In this document: positions 53,548 through 62,743 of the stretch, one piece after another
Layout of the letters: every line of letters starts with the position of its first letter
How positions within the stretch are numbered: the stretch's first letter is position 1
Notes under the pieces: generated by a model
What the model saw: the letters and a program-made list of their open reading frames with translations, nothing else
Databases searched by the model: none
Told to the model about the DNA's origin: nothing
Position numbers and translations under genes: made by a program
NCBI GenBank assembly: GCA_958295935.1
Contig: OY282385.1
Span: forward strand, 310,001 to 374,000
Reading direction: 5' to 3'
DNA length: 64,000 nucleotides
DNA from: an uncultured Dehalococcoidia bacterium
GTDB taxonomy: Bacteria; Chloroflexota; Dehalococcoidia; Lucifugimonadales; Lucifugimonadaceae

Positions 53548-54501
53548 GTGACCCAGCTAGACTCAGCCCAACGTCAAATAGACCAGTTCCTGGACTACAT
53601 CGCAGTAGAACGAGGTCTGGCGCGCAATACCTTGGATGCCTACCAGTCAGACCTGGAGGCAGCCGGCAAGTTCTTCGCAGACCGCTCAGGCGGCCCAGCT
53701 TCCCCCAACGGTGGATGGTCATGGGACCAACTCGACCGAGAATCGCTGGCAGACTACTTCTCCGACATGGAAGAGCGCGGCTACTCCGAGGCTACACGGG
53801 CTCGCAAGATCGCCTCGCTGCGAACCTGCGTCAAGTTCCTGAGCGATGAGGGCGTCCTCAATTCCAGCGTCGTGGACGCTGTACGCGCTCCAAAGGGGGG
53901 AAAGCGGCTGCCCAAAGCGCTTTCCATAGAGGAAATGGGCCAACTGCTCGACTCACTCCTCCGGGAAACCTCTCCCGCCGGCCTACGAGACCGCGCAATG
54001 CTAGAGTTGACGTACGGCGCGGGGCTGCGAGTGAGCGAGTTGGTCGGCCTTGACGTCCAGCACGTCGATATCTCCTACGGCCAGGTGAAGGCGTTCGGAA
54101 AGGGACGCAAAGAGCGCATAATCCCCCTGCACGATAACGCCGCAGCAGCCATAGACGCATACCTGATCCACGGACGGCCCAAAATCGAGGGCGAACGCAG
54201 CGGCAACGCACTGTTTCTGAACAATCGAGGCGGAAGGCTCACAAGGCAAGGGTTCTGGCTCGTACTCCGAAACGCCGGCATGAGAGCAGGCATCGAAAGA
54301 CACCTCACGCCCCACACCCTGCGGCACAGCTTCGCAACCCATCTGCTAAGAGGCGGAGCATCACTCAGACACGTGCAGGAACTCCTGGGACACGCTAGCA
54401 TTTCGACCACTCAAGTTTATACTCACCTGACGACAGAGCACAGGCGACGCCAGTACGACGATGCCCACCCCAGAGCTAAGGAGCCGGAACTCAGCGCATA
54501 G
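53548..54501 (+). CDS. xerD: Tyrosine recombinase XerC/XerD
   Basis: A 317-residue site-specific recombinase of the chromosome-dimer-resolving type. It has an N-terminal SAM-like core-binding domain (residues 5-105) and the catalytic residues R161 (GLRVSEL), K185 (FGKGRKER), H256 and R259 (HTLRHSF), H282 (LGHASIS) and Tyr291 (VYTH). All five plus the nucleophile are present. It begins with GTG. It could be XerC rather than XerD; chromosomal use is more likely than mobile-element use because neighbours are housekeeping genes. Confidence 0.92.
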   Translation: MTQLDSAQRQIDQFLDYIAVERGLARNTLDAYQSDLEAAGKFFADRSGGPASPNGGWSWDQLDRESLADYFSDMEERGYSEATRARKIASLRTCVKFLSDEGVLNSSVVDAVRAPKGGKRLPKALSIEEMGQLLDSLLRETSPAGLRDRAMLELTYGAGLRVSELVGLDVQHVDISYGQVKAFGKGRKERIIPLHDNAAAAIDAYLIHGRPKIEGERSGNALFLNNRGGRLTRQGFWLVLRNAGMRAGIERHLTPHTLRHSFATHLLRGGASLRHVQELLGHASISTTQVYTHLTTEHRRRQYDDAHPRAKEPELSA

Positions 54502-54518
54502 TAAAGAGGGAGATAACT

Positions 54519-55286
54519 ATGACCGTCATAACGATCGAGGGACGTTTGGGAGCAGGGGCGTACAACCTTTCAAGGGTTGTCGCACGCGAAATGGGCATCG
54601 ACTTCGTCGACAGGCTGATACTCGCCGACATAGCGCGCAGGGTCGGCGCAACCGTCGGAGCCCTCGTAGACAACGAACGCCGCGTACCCACCCTCGTCTC
54701 CAAACTGGCCCAGGGAGTCCAGAGAATGCTGCAAAAGTCGGCAGTCGCTGGAATGGGAGGCGACCCCTACTTCGGACCCGGCATAGACACCCTACTCGCC
54801 CGCCCATATCACGAAATGGAGGAAGCCCCCGCAACCGCGGCAGAGCAGATAGACGAACAACACTTCATTGACACCGCCGCCGAAGTCATCAGGGACATAG
54901 CCGCCGTCGATAACTGCGTGATACACGGACGAGGTGCCGGAGCCGTGCTCGGAGACCGCGCAGACGTACTGCGCGTAGGGGTCGTATCCAGAATGGAGGA
55001 CCGCGTCACCAGAATCATGAACCGCGAGCGCCTGACCGAAGAGGAGGCGAGTGAACTGATCAGGCACGCAGACATGGCACAGCACAGATACTTCGAAAGA
55101 GCCTTCGGCCGCAGCCCAATAGACCCATTCCTGTATCATTTCATGTGGAATACGTCCGACGTTTCGACCGACTACGCAGCACAGATCACCATCGACGCAG
55201 CCCAAACCATGGCCGAAAAAGGGCTCCGCTGGGCAGCGCCGGACACAGGGATGCAGGCATCCCCTACCCCGCAGATTAGGCTATAG
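54519..55286 (+). CDS. Cytidylate-kinase-like family protein
   Basis: A 255-residue P-loop-type protein of the Cytidylate_kin2 family. The nucleotide loop reads GRLGAGAYNLSRVVA near residue 8, differing from the GxxxxGK(S/T) of true kinases by having no Lys. It continues VREMGIDFVDR-like VAREMGIDFVDRLIL, and has IHGRGAGAVLGDRADVLRVGVV and ERLTEEEASELIRHAD around 155-190, as in the family. It starts 18 bases after xer, so it is probably cotranscribed. Kinase activity is not assured. Confidence 0.85.
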   Translation: MTVITIEGRLGAGAYNLSRVVAREMGIDFVDRLILADIARRVGATVGALVDNERRVPTLVSKLAQGVQRMLQKSAVAGMGGDPYFGPGIDTLLARPYHEMEEAPATAAEQIDEQHFIDTAAEVIRDIAAVDNCVIHGRGAGAVLGDRADVLRVGVVSRMEDRVTRIMNRERLTEEEASELIRHADMAQHRYFERAFGRSPIDPFLYHFMWNTSDVSTDYAAQITIDAAQTMAEKGLRWAAPDTGMQASPTPQIRL

Positions 55287-55313
55287 CCCCCCGACGTTCA
55301 CAGGTGAAACCCC

Positions 55314-55643
55314 ATGCCAGGCAAACGACCCGCCAAAAAACGAACCACCAGAACCCCCCGCCAACGCAGCAAGCGGGAAAGCAGGCCCAACGTATACGTA
55401 CAGTCCAAAGAGGCCCAGAGGCCCCAGGACCAGGACGAGACCGGAACTTCACCCAGCGCAGGCTCTACGACCTCCACCCGAATAGCCGCAGCCAGACCAC
55501 GAAGCGTACGCCGGCAGGGACGCCAGAGATCCGAAGTCTTCGCCCGAACCTTGCCCGCTGAACTCCGAAAGCTTTCCGTACTCGTCGGAGGTATAGCCGT
55601 AATACTCGCCGTGCTAACCGTAGTCCTGCGCCAAACCGCCTGA
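55314..55643 (+). CDS. Small basic membrane-tail protein
   Basis: A 109-residue protein, very rich in Arg/Lys/Pro over the first 75 residues, ending in one hydrophobic helix (about 88-106, LSVLVGGIAVILAVLTVVL). The layout is that of a C-tail-anchored protein with a disordered basic cytoplasmic part. It resembles SecE in size and topology but has no SecE signature. It lies between the cytidylate-kinase-like gene and uvrC. Function unknown. Confidence 0.6.
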   Translation: MPGKRPAKKRTTRTPRQRSKRESRPNVYVQSKEAQRPQDQDETGTSPSAGSTTSTRIAAARPRSVRRQGRQRSEVFARTLPAELRKLSVLVGGIAVILAVLTVVLRQTA

Positions 55644-55709
55644 CCTCGCAGCTCCAGGCAACCCCATACCGGCCATGCCCCCGCGGCGCGGCCCTACACG
55701 CCAAAGATC

Positions 55710-57554
55710 ATGTACACCCGAACCGAACACGGGTTCACGGACCGGCTCGCCGCGGTTCCCAAACAGCCCGGCGTATACCTCATGCGAGGCCAGCGCAACC
55801 AGGTGCTGTACGTGGGAAAATCCGCCTCTTTGCGCAACCGGCTGCGATCCTATTTCGGAAGCAAAGCCGGGTTGACGGCAAAGACCCGCGACCTCGTTAG
55901 CCGGATACGAGACTTCGAGTACATCGTCACCGAGTCCGAGCAGGAAGCGCTCCTGCTCGAAAACAGCCTGATCAAGCAGCATAAGCCGCGCTTCAACGCA
56001 AGGCTCAAAGACGACAAGACCTATCCCTACATCAAGGTAGATCTCGAAGAACCCTTCCCAAGGGTCTACGTCACCAGACAGGCCGTAAAGGACAGCGCAC
56101 GATACTTCGGCCCCTTCGCCAGCGCCGGAAGCGTACGCAAGACCCTGGACCTGCTCAACAGGCTCTTCCCATACAGGAACTGCACCAAGAACATCAACGG
56201 CAACGACGAACGCCCTTGTCTCGAATACCACATAAAGCGCTGTATAGCCCCATGCACCGGATACGCCGATGAGGACGAGTACCGGCGCGTCATCGATCAG
56301 GTGCTGCTGTTCCTGGAAGGCAACACCCGCGAGGTGGTGACCGGGCTGAGGTCCGCAATGCTAAACGCCTCAGACGAACTCGAATTCGAGCGGGCCGCTG
56401 CACTGAGAGACCGCCTACGCGCAATCGAAAAGGTCTACGAGGGACAAAAAGTAGTCGGGCTCGGACGCGAAGACCTCGACGCAATAGCCGTCGCATACGG
56501 AAGCAACGAGGCCTGGGTCGAAGCCTTCTTCATACGCCACGGCAACCTGGTCGGCAGGGACCATTACGTCATGGAGGGCACGAGGGACGACTCCCCTGCC
56601 CTGATTCTCAGCGAGTTCGCAAAACAGTTCTACGATTCCGCCTCCCACGTTCCCAGGCGAATACTCCTGCACGCCCAGCCCGAAGATGCAGACCTCATCC
56701 TGAAGTGGCTGTGCGAGAAGCGGAAAGGAAGAGTCCAGTTCGCAGTCCCCCAACGAGGCCCCAAGAAGCGCCTGCTAGACATGGTGCAGCAAAACGCCGA
56801 ACAGGGCCTCGAACAACTCAAACTCAAGTGGCTCGCCGACGAGGACTTGACCGCCAGGGCAATGTCCGAACTGCAAGAGCAACTCAACCTGCCAAGACCG
56901 CCCCGGCGTATCGAATGCTTCGACGTCTCACACACCCAGGGAACCAACATAGTCGCCAGCATGTCGGTCATGCAGAACGGCAGGCCCCGCAGCGAGCGCT
57001 ACAGGAAGTTCCGAATCAAGACGGTGAAGGGCAACGACGACTTCGCATCCATGAGGGAAGCCCTGGACAGGCGATTCAAGCGACTCAGGAAATCATTAGA
57101 TGGGCAGGCCGACCATACCGGATTCGGAGAAATGCCCGACCTTGTACTGATAGACGGCGGCAAGGGGCAACTCAGCGCAGCCCTCGAAACTCTCCTGTAC
57201 CTCGGAATGAACGACGTGCCCCTGGCCTCCATTGCCAAGAAACAAGAGGAAATCTTCCTGCCGGACAGCCCTGAACCCGTGCTGCTGCCCCGCAACTCAC
57301 ACGCCCTATTCCTCGTACAAAGGGCCAGGGACGAAGCCCACCGATTCGCCGTAACCTACCACCGCTCGGCGCGACAGAAGACCACTGTAAAGTCCATCCT
57401 GGACCTGGTCCCCGGTATCGGCCCGACGCGGAAGCGCACGCTCATAAGAAAATTCGGCTCAGTGAAGAGAATCAGGGAGGCGGCAACGGAAGAGATAGCC
57501 GCAATGCCCGGAATGACCCTTTCCCTGGCCGAAAAGATCAAGGAACACCTCTAA
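55710..57554 (+). CDS. uvrC: Excinuclease ABC subunit C
   Basis: Dual-incision nuclease of nucleotide excision repair. The 614-residue protein has the GIY-YIG domain (VPKQPGVYLMRG; VLYVGKSASLRNRLRSYF) at residues ~11-95, a Cys-rich patch (CTKNINGNDERPCLEYHIKRC), and a UvrB-binding motif near 210. The RNase-H-like C-terminal nuclease follows (RIECFDVSHTQGTNIV; VLIDGGKGQL), then two HhH motifs at the end (LVPGIGPTRKRTLI; IAAMPGMTLSLAEKI). Length and domains are normal. Confidence 0.97.
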   Translation: MYTRTEHGFTDRLAAVPKQPGVYLMRGQRNQVLYVGKSASLRNRLRSYFGSKAGLTAKTRDLVSRIRDFEYIVTESEQEALLLENSLIKQHKPRFNARLKDDKTYPYIKVDLEEPFPRVYVTRQAVKDSARYFGPFASAGSVRKTLDLLNRLFPYRNCTKNINGNDERPCLEYHIKRCIAPCTGYADEDEYRRVIDQVLLFLEGNTREVVTGLRSAMLNASDELEFERAAALRDRLRAIEKVYEGQKVVGLGREDLDAIAVAYGSNEAWVEAFFIRHGNLVGRDHYVMEGTRDDSPALILSEFAKQFYDSASHVPRRILLHAQPEDADLILKWLCEKRKGRVQFAVPQRGPKKRLLDMVQQNAEQGLEQLKLKWLADEDLTARAMSELQEQLNLPRPPRRIECFDVSHTQGTNIVASMSVMQNGRPRSERYRKFRIKTVKGNDDFASMREALDRRFKRLRKSLDGQADHTGFGEMPDLVLIDGGKGQLSAALETLLYLGMNDVPLASIAKKQEEIFLPDSPEPVLLPRNSHALFLVQRARDEAHRFAVTYHRSARQKTTVKSILDLVPGIGPTRKRTLIRKFGSVKRIREAATEEIAAMPGMTLSLAEKIKEHL

Positions 57555-57557
57555 CAC

Positions 57558-58292
57558 CTAAAACCCTTGCCGGTCTGCGCCCCCGTACGCAGCCGCTACC
57601 TTGCGGCGGCGGGCCAAAAGCACGCTCAGCGCAGCGTCAATCGTTTCGACCGTCTCAGGGAGCGATAGCGAGCCGTCCGGCAGCTTTATCTCTATACGCC
57701 CCTCCGAGGCGCTCAGAGCAATATCGCCTCCCGCGGCAGCCGAAGGGCCTGAACTGACCGCGCCATCCGCATCGACCTCCGACTGAACGTCCCCTGCCCG
57801 TGCGCCGCTATCGGAGCGCGCCGGCGAGCGGTCCTCGGCCAAAAGCTGCCGCACCTCCCCAAATACGCGGTCTATCGTCGCGACTCTACGGCTCACCTCC
57901 TGGCGCCCGGCGCCCGTGATTTCCTCCAACAGCGACGCCATGCGCTTAGCGTCGCAAGGGTCTCGGCCAATCCTGTTTCCCAGCTGCACGAACAGAGGAA
58001 CCGATCCCGCCAGGTCGCGCATCGACGACAGGGCATCAGAATGCGAAAACGGGCTTGCCGCGCGTAAACCATCGCGGGTCAGGCGTATGCGGCTGCGACC
58101 GGTCGTAATTCCCCATAGCCGCAACGCCGTGAGCCTGGACGCAAAGGCTCCGCCGCGTTCAGCCATCCCAAGAGAACGCGCCAACCAGCTCCTGGACACC
58201 TCCCCCGCAAAGTCGCTAGACATCTTCCTCGCAACGTCCACGGAAGCGTTCAACTCGATCTCCGGATACTCATACTTGCCAAGCTTTGCCAT
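57558..58292 (-). CDS. Hypothetical protein with winged-helix-like N terminus
   Basis: A 244-residue protein not assigned to a named family. The first ~75 residues (YEYPEIELNASVDVARKMSSDFAGEVSRSWLARSLGM, then ALRLWGITTGRSRIRLTRDG) resemble a winged-helix DNA-binding domain seen in archaeal and bacterial regulators. The middle is helical, and residues ~155-200 are low-complexity Ala/Gly/Ser/Asp. The end could be a short coiled-coil. It converges with uvrC three bases away. A regulatory role is inference. Confidence 0.7.
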   Translation of the reverse strand: MAKLGKYEYPEIELNASVDVARKMSSDFAGEVSRSWLARSLGMAERGGAFASRLTALRLWGITTGRSRIRLTRDGLRAASPFSHSDALSSMRDLAGSVPLFVQLGNRIGRDPCDAKRMASLLEEITGAGRQEVSRRVATIDRVFGEVRQLLAEDRSPARSDSGARAGDVQSEVDADGAVSSGPSAAAGGDIALSASEGRIEIKLPDGSLSLPETVETIDAALSVLLARRRKVAAAYGGADRQGF

Positions 58293-59101
58293 TTTCCGCC
58301 CGCTCTATCTCCTGAGACGATGCTGATGTCACCTGCCGCAGTCGAAGGCCCTCTACGGCCAAATGCGCCCGGCCTACCTTGCAGGAATACGAACAAGAAC
58401 CTTTGTGCGAGGCCATGGGGAGGTCAGCGCAGTGTGAAACCGGCCGAAAAGCATTATGCCGCAAAATACGCCGCCCTACAAGCGCCAAACGCCGACAGAA
58501 TCGGCCAAATCACCAACTTACGCTGGAAATGTGCCGCTATTGCGCCTCAAATATGCCGCAGGCCCTCCCATCAAGCCAAATACCCCCACCTTGAGCGTGC
58601 AGGAAAACGCAACACCGCCATTCGCCGGAAAGCAAATAGGCCGCCATACACGTCGGCCAAATGGCGCATGAAAAACCTGAAGGAGCGATTGCACCCGCCT
58701 GCGCGGCCGGCCCCTCCAAACGTCCCCGCTGACCCCCAAACCCCTTACGCTCCGTTGGGCATCCTTGGCGGTCAGGCGTCGCGCTTCCCCCGCCCAGTTC
58801 GCCGTCACAAGGCCCCTGCTCTACTGCTCTCAGCCCCTCCGGCTACACCCATTCCAGCGCCAGCGCCCCGCCGCTGCATCCACCCCAAGCCGCGCAGCAC
58901 GCCTGAACTTGTTCACTGCCCGCCCCGTCGGAAGCGCTCCCCGCTCTATTTTCTCGTTGCGGCTATATATACAGACGGGGCGCAGCAAACGCCGCGCCCC
59001 GGTTCAACTCTAAGCGGAGCGCAGAGGCGAAACCGAGCCGCCAACAGCGGACCGCCGCCGCAGGAACCTCGATTCCGCCCCGCGCAGGGCCTAGGACCGA
59101 A
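58293..59101. other. Large non-coding region
   Basis: About 809 bases without a supported gene, between two minus-strand genes. A plus-strand frame of ~260 codons is open but is Pro/Arg-rich with no start signal and no family features. A hairpin GGGGCGC/GCGCCCC lies at 58977-59000, next to an AT-rich TATATATA stretch, and may end the NfeD-SPFH transcript on the minus strand. I see no tRNA and recognise no RNA gene. Confidence 0.4.
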
Positions 59102-59965
59102 CTAGCCAGACTCTTTGTCGTCGTCCGATTTCCCCGTAAAGCCGCCGGCAAGACCGTCCAGAAGCTTTGTGAACTCCAGTGGGAATATGAACTTCGAGGA
59201 TGGGCTCTCACCGATGTTCTTGAGTGTGTCCAGGTACTGGAGAGTCAGCGTGTTGGAATCGATTCCCCGTGCCACCTGGAAGATGCGGGCCAGAGCATCC
59301 GAGAAGCCTTGGGCCCTAAGCACCGCGGCCTGCTGGTCGCCCTCCGCGCTCAGTATCTCCGCCTGTCTCTGCCCTTCCGCCTTGAGAATCGACGCCTGCT
59401 TGTCCCCCTCGGCAACCGTGATGCTGGCCTGGCGAGTACCGTCCGCCTCCAACACCACAGCGCGCCTCACCCTTTCAGCCGACATCTGGCGGTTCATAGC
59501 CTCCTGAATCTCCCGCGGCGGGTCGATCTCCCGAATCTCAACGTTCGTGACCTTGATCCCCCAACGACCAGTCTCCTGGTCGAGTCTCAACCGGATCGCT
59601 TCATTGATACGCTCACGCTGGGAAAGCACTTCGTCAAGCGCAATGTCTCCGATCACCGCCCGAAGAGTGGTCGTAGCAAGACCCACCACCGCCATCCTGA
59701 ACTCCTCAACCTCCAATATCGCCTTCTGGGCCTGGTTGATGTCAACCCGCATGTACACCAGAAAGTCGATGTCGATAGAGGCGTTGTCCTTCGTGATGTT
59801 CGTCTGACGAGGTATGTCCAGCACCTGAGTCCGTGTGTCCACCTTCACGACCTGGTGAAGTATGGGAATCGCGAATACGATGCCGGGCCCCATCATCCCC
59901 TCGAAACGGCCCAGCTTGAAGCGCGCAAGCCGCTCGTAGTCCCTTATGAAATTGATGATTCCCAT
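59102..59965 (-). CDS. SPFH/band-7 domain protein (stomatin/paraslipin-like)
   Basis: A 287-residue membrane-scaffold protein of the flotillin/stomatin group. It starts with a short hydrophobic-poor segment, then GPGIVFAIPILHQVVKVDTRTQVLDIP (SPFH domain), VVGLATTTLRAVIGDIALDEVLSQRE, and the helical region AEGDKQASILKAEGQRQAEILSAEG that makes oligomers. It ends with FIFPLEFTKLLDGLAGG. The usual N-terminal membrane helix is not obvious, so it may associate with NfeD at the membrane instead. It follows the NfeD gene by 43 bases, the standard pairing. Confidence 0.9.
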   Translation of the reverse strand: MGIINFIRDYERLARFKLGRFEGMMGPGIVFAIPILHQVVKVDTRTQVLDIPRQTNITKDNASIDIDFLVYMRVDINQAQKAILEVEEFRMAVVGLATTTLRAVIGDIALDEVLSQRERINEAIRLRLDQETGRWGIKVTNVEIREIDPPREIQEAMNRQMSAERVRRAVVLEADGTRQASITVAEGDKQASILKAEGQRQAEILSAEGDQQAAVLRAQGFSDALARIFQVARGIDSNTLTLQYLDTLKNIGESPSSKFIFPLEFTKLLDGLAGGFTGKSDDDKESG

Positions 59966-60008
59966 GAAGTTCTCCTTGTCTCATTCACTTGAAATGCATC
60001 CGGACGGA

Positions 60009-61445
60009 TCACGCCCGCCCGGTCTCTCCGTCCGTCTCCGTTTCGGTCTTGTCCTGACGAGCTACGACGAGCCTGATGTTATCGACTTGGGAAACCACTA
60101 CCGTCTCCCCAACCTCGGCAACCCCTTCATCGACCTCAAGCTCGGCCAACCAAGACTCCCCTGCAACTCGTACCTCGCCCGATGGCGCCAGTTTAACCTC
60201 TACGACCGCATTCTGACCGACTATCTGCTCGCGTGCCAACGGACTCGCGTATCCAGACACCTTGCGGGAACGCCTGACCTCGTTGGCAAACCACAGAACC
60301 GTCAGACCAGCGGCAATCGCCAAGCCGTACAGCAACCAGCGATTCACGCTCAGCGCCGGGCCGGGTATCTCCGGCGCACCGAAGAAGCCAACCAGGAATA
60401 TCCCGCCGAGTATCAGCGCCACAGTGCCCCCAGCCCCAAAGAAACCCACCCCAGGCGCCTGCGCCTCCATGAAGAACAGCACGATGGCGAGCGCCAGAAG
60501 CCCCACCCCTGCCCACGAAAACGGCAGGTTCCCAACACCCGCGAAACCCAACAGCAACATCATGACCCCGAGAGTACCCGGAATCCAAAGGCCAAAATTC
60601 CAAAGCTCTATCACCAGAGCCAGCCCGCCCAGCGATACAAGCAGAAAGGCAATGTTCGGATCCGCAAGGAAGGACAGACTGCGCTCGATGAGGTTCATGT
60701 CCACGAACTCGATCTCCAACGCACCGCCCGTATCAAGTTCGATAGACCCACCCGACACCTCCACCTCCATACCGTCGATCCCTTCCAGCAGCTCGTTCAG
60801 ATCCGACGCAACAAGGTCGGATATACCAACATCCGCCGCCTCCGACGCAGACCAGGCCGAGGCCTCGCTCACCGCTGTCTCAAGAGCCTCGCCATTCCGG
60901 CCGCGCCGATCCGCGATGCTCCTGATGAAGGCCGCCGCATCCTCGTTCGCCTTTTTGCTTATCGTCTCCGGCAGATCCTCGCCGCCAGGACCAACGACCG
61001 ACGCCGCACCGATATTTGTGGCAGGAGCCATCGCAAGCACAGAGGCCGAAGCGCCCACGAACGTCCCCGCGCTCGCCGCCTGAGCCCCCTCCGGCGCAAC
61101 GTACACCACGACAGGCACCGGAGAGGCGAATATCCGCTCGACGATAGTACGCGTCGCATCGAGCAAGCCCCCGGGAGTATCGAGACGGATGATCACCACG
61201 CTTACGCCATCGCGAACCGCGCCGTCCAGAGACCGCGTGATGTACCTCGACGCCACGTTGTCTATCGCACCATCCAGCTCGACCACCCGCACCACCGGCA
61301 CACCCTGTGCAGCCTGTGCAGCCTCTGCCCTGCCCGAATACACCAGCCCCGACAAACCGCCCAGCACGAACAACAGCGCAGCGGAAAGCCGAACAGCTCG
61401 GCGGAAAGCCGGGCCGGACCAGATTATGGGGAAAATCGCATACAC
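60009..61445 (-). CDS. NfeD family membrane serine protease (ClpP-like plus NfeD)
   Basis: A 478-residue long-form NfeD. After a signal/TM at about 17-42, a ClpP-class protease domain (residues 50-215) has LDTPGGLLDATR, the nucleophile Ser in QAASAGTFVG, and a Lys in ISKKANEDAA. Four or more membrane helices follow (about 255-385), then the C-terminal soluble OB-like NfeD domain (residues 400-465). Long NfeD proteins cut membrane-scaffold partners such as stomatin, which fits the SPFH gene downstream. It is divergent from the enolase-type gene at 61545. Confidence 0.92.
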   Translation of the reverse strand: MYAIFPIIWSGPAFRRAVRLSAALLFVLGGLSGLVYSGRAEAAQAAQGVPVVRVVELDGAIDNVASRYITRSLDGAVRDGVSVVIIRLDTPGGLLDATRTIVERIFASPVPVVVYVAPEGAQAASAGTFVGASASVLAMAPATNIGAASVVGPGGEDLPETISKKANEDAAAFIRSIADRRGRNGEALETAVSEASAWSASEAADVGISDLVASDLNELLEGIDGMEVEVSGGSIELDTGGALEIEFVDMNLIERSLSFLADPNIAFLLVSLGGLALVIELWNFGLWIPGTLGVMMLLLGFAGVGNLPFSWAGVGLLALAIVLFFMEAQAPGVGFFGAGGTVALILGGIFLVGFFGAPEIPGPALSVNRWLLYGLAIAAGLTVLWFANEVRRSRKVSGYASPLAREQIVGQNAVVEVKLAPSGEVRVAGESWLAELEVDEGVAEVGETVVVSQVDNIRLVVARQDKTETETDGETGRA

Positions 61446-61544
61446 GTACTGTTCCTGTACTCATAAGAGTAACCGACGCGCAGACTTTCCGAGAGCGCGT
61501 ATACTGCGCCCGCCGCCAAGCTGGACGCTATACGGGACAAGCCG

Positions 61545-62684
61545 GTGAAGATCGCAGACATCAAGACATACCGCGCCTCGGACGGAAACCGTAATGCAAT
61601 CTTCCTGCAGATAATCACCGACGAGGGCGTTACCGGCGCGGGACAACCGTACTCGATAGGCCCCGACGAATCCATCGTCGGCATGATCGAAGCGATCAAG
61701 CCGTGGTTCATAGGCCAGGACCCAGCCCGCATCGAATGGCTGCTCCGACGCGCTAAGAACACAATGCGCTTCCCACTGGGCCAGGTCGCATGGTCCGCCC
61801 TCTCCGGCATCGACCACGCACTGTGGGACATCGCAGGAAAGGTAGCAGGAGAGCCCGTTTACAGCCTGCTGGGCGGCCCCACGCGAGACCGGGTCAGGGT
61901 ATATCACGGCGTCCACGGGGAATCCCCGCAATCACTCGCCGACCGGGCCCTGCAACTTCAGGCAGAAGGCTATACCGCCTTCAAGACCAGCCCATTCCCA
62001 CCAAACTGGCCGGAAATGCCCTGGGCTATGGTCCTGCGAGAAGCCGAGGCGCGCATCGCAGCTCTGCGCAATGCCCTCGGAGAATCCGCCGGCATCGCCA
62101 TAGACGTACACGTCAAACTGCGGGAGCCCGCAAAGGCCCTCGAACTCGTCCGCGCGCTCACCCCATACCGCCTGATGTTCGTCGAAGAACCAGCCCGGGC
62201 AGAGTTCATAGAATCCACCGCGCTGCTCCGCAGGGACTTCCGGGTAGCCCTCGCAACCGGCGAAAACCTCTACGGAATCGCCCGTTTTGCCGAACTGCTC
62301 GACGCCGACGCTGTGGACATCATCCAGCCGGACTTGCTCTGCTGCGGAGGACTCCTCGAAGCAAAGAAGATCGCCGCAATAGCCGAGGCCCATTACGTCA
62401 CCGTCGCGCCGCACAACCCCCTCGGACTGCTATCCACGGCCACCGCAGTACACCACGCCGCAAGCATCCCCAACTTCACCATCCTGGAGTGGGGATCAGA
62501 CCACAAGCGAAAGAAAGCCGAGTTCGTAGACCAAGCATGGCGACCGGTTGACGGGTACTTTGAACTGCCCCGGAAACCCGGCATAGGCATGGAATTGAAC
62601 CTGGAGGCCATAGCAAAGAACCCGCCCCGCCAATGGGACCGGGGCTTCCCGGTACACGACGACGGGGCGCCCGCGTTCATCTGA
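61545..62684 (+). CDS. Enolase-superfamily acid-sugar dehydratase-like (copy 1)
   Basis: A 379-residue mandelate-racemase-type enzyme starting at GTG 61545. Metal ligands are D187, E214/E215 (FVEEP) and E240 (LATGENL), with catalytic His189 (DxH) and His290 (VAPHNPLG). The D-x-H pattern and the late HNPLG match the D-galactonate/D-mannonate dehydratase branch, which removes water from sugar acids to give 2-keto-3-deoxy acids. The usual cap region is at residues 1-110. It is 41% or more alike by eye to the next gene, so the pair arose by duplication; exact identity was not computed. Confidence 0.88.
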   Translation: MKIADIKTYRASDGNRNAIFLQIITDEGVTGAGQPYSIGPDESIVGMIEAIKPWFIGQDPARIEWLLRRAKNTMRFPLGQVAWSALSGIDHALWDIAGKVAGEPVYSLLGGPTRDRVRVYHGVHGESPQSLADRALQLQAEGYTAFKTSPFPPNWPEMPWAMVLREAEARIAALRNALGESAGIAIDVHVKLREPAKALELVRALTPYRLMFVEEPARAEFIESTALLRRDFRVALATGENLYGIARFAELLDADAVDIIQPDLLCCGGLLEAKKIAAIAEAHYVTVAPHNPLGLLSTATAVHHAASIPNFTILEWGSDHKRKKAEFVDQAWRPVDGYFELPRKPGIGMELNLEAIAKNPPRQWDRGFPVHDDGAPAFI

Positions 62685-62743
62685 TCCCGCGCCCTTCCCG
62701 CAAAGAGGGGGCTGCCAAAAGCCAAAGGGACGCCTGAAAAACC

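Noticed and set aside
58320-59105. 261-codon plus-strand frame in the 809-base gap
   Set aside because: Low-complexity Pro/Arg composition, no start signal and no recognisable domain.
59946-61466. 506-codon plus-strand frame opposite NfeD
   Set aside because: It is Arg/His/Pro-rich, lacks family motifs, and lies antisense to a clear NfeD gene; such frames are common at high GC.
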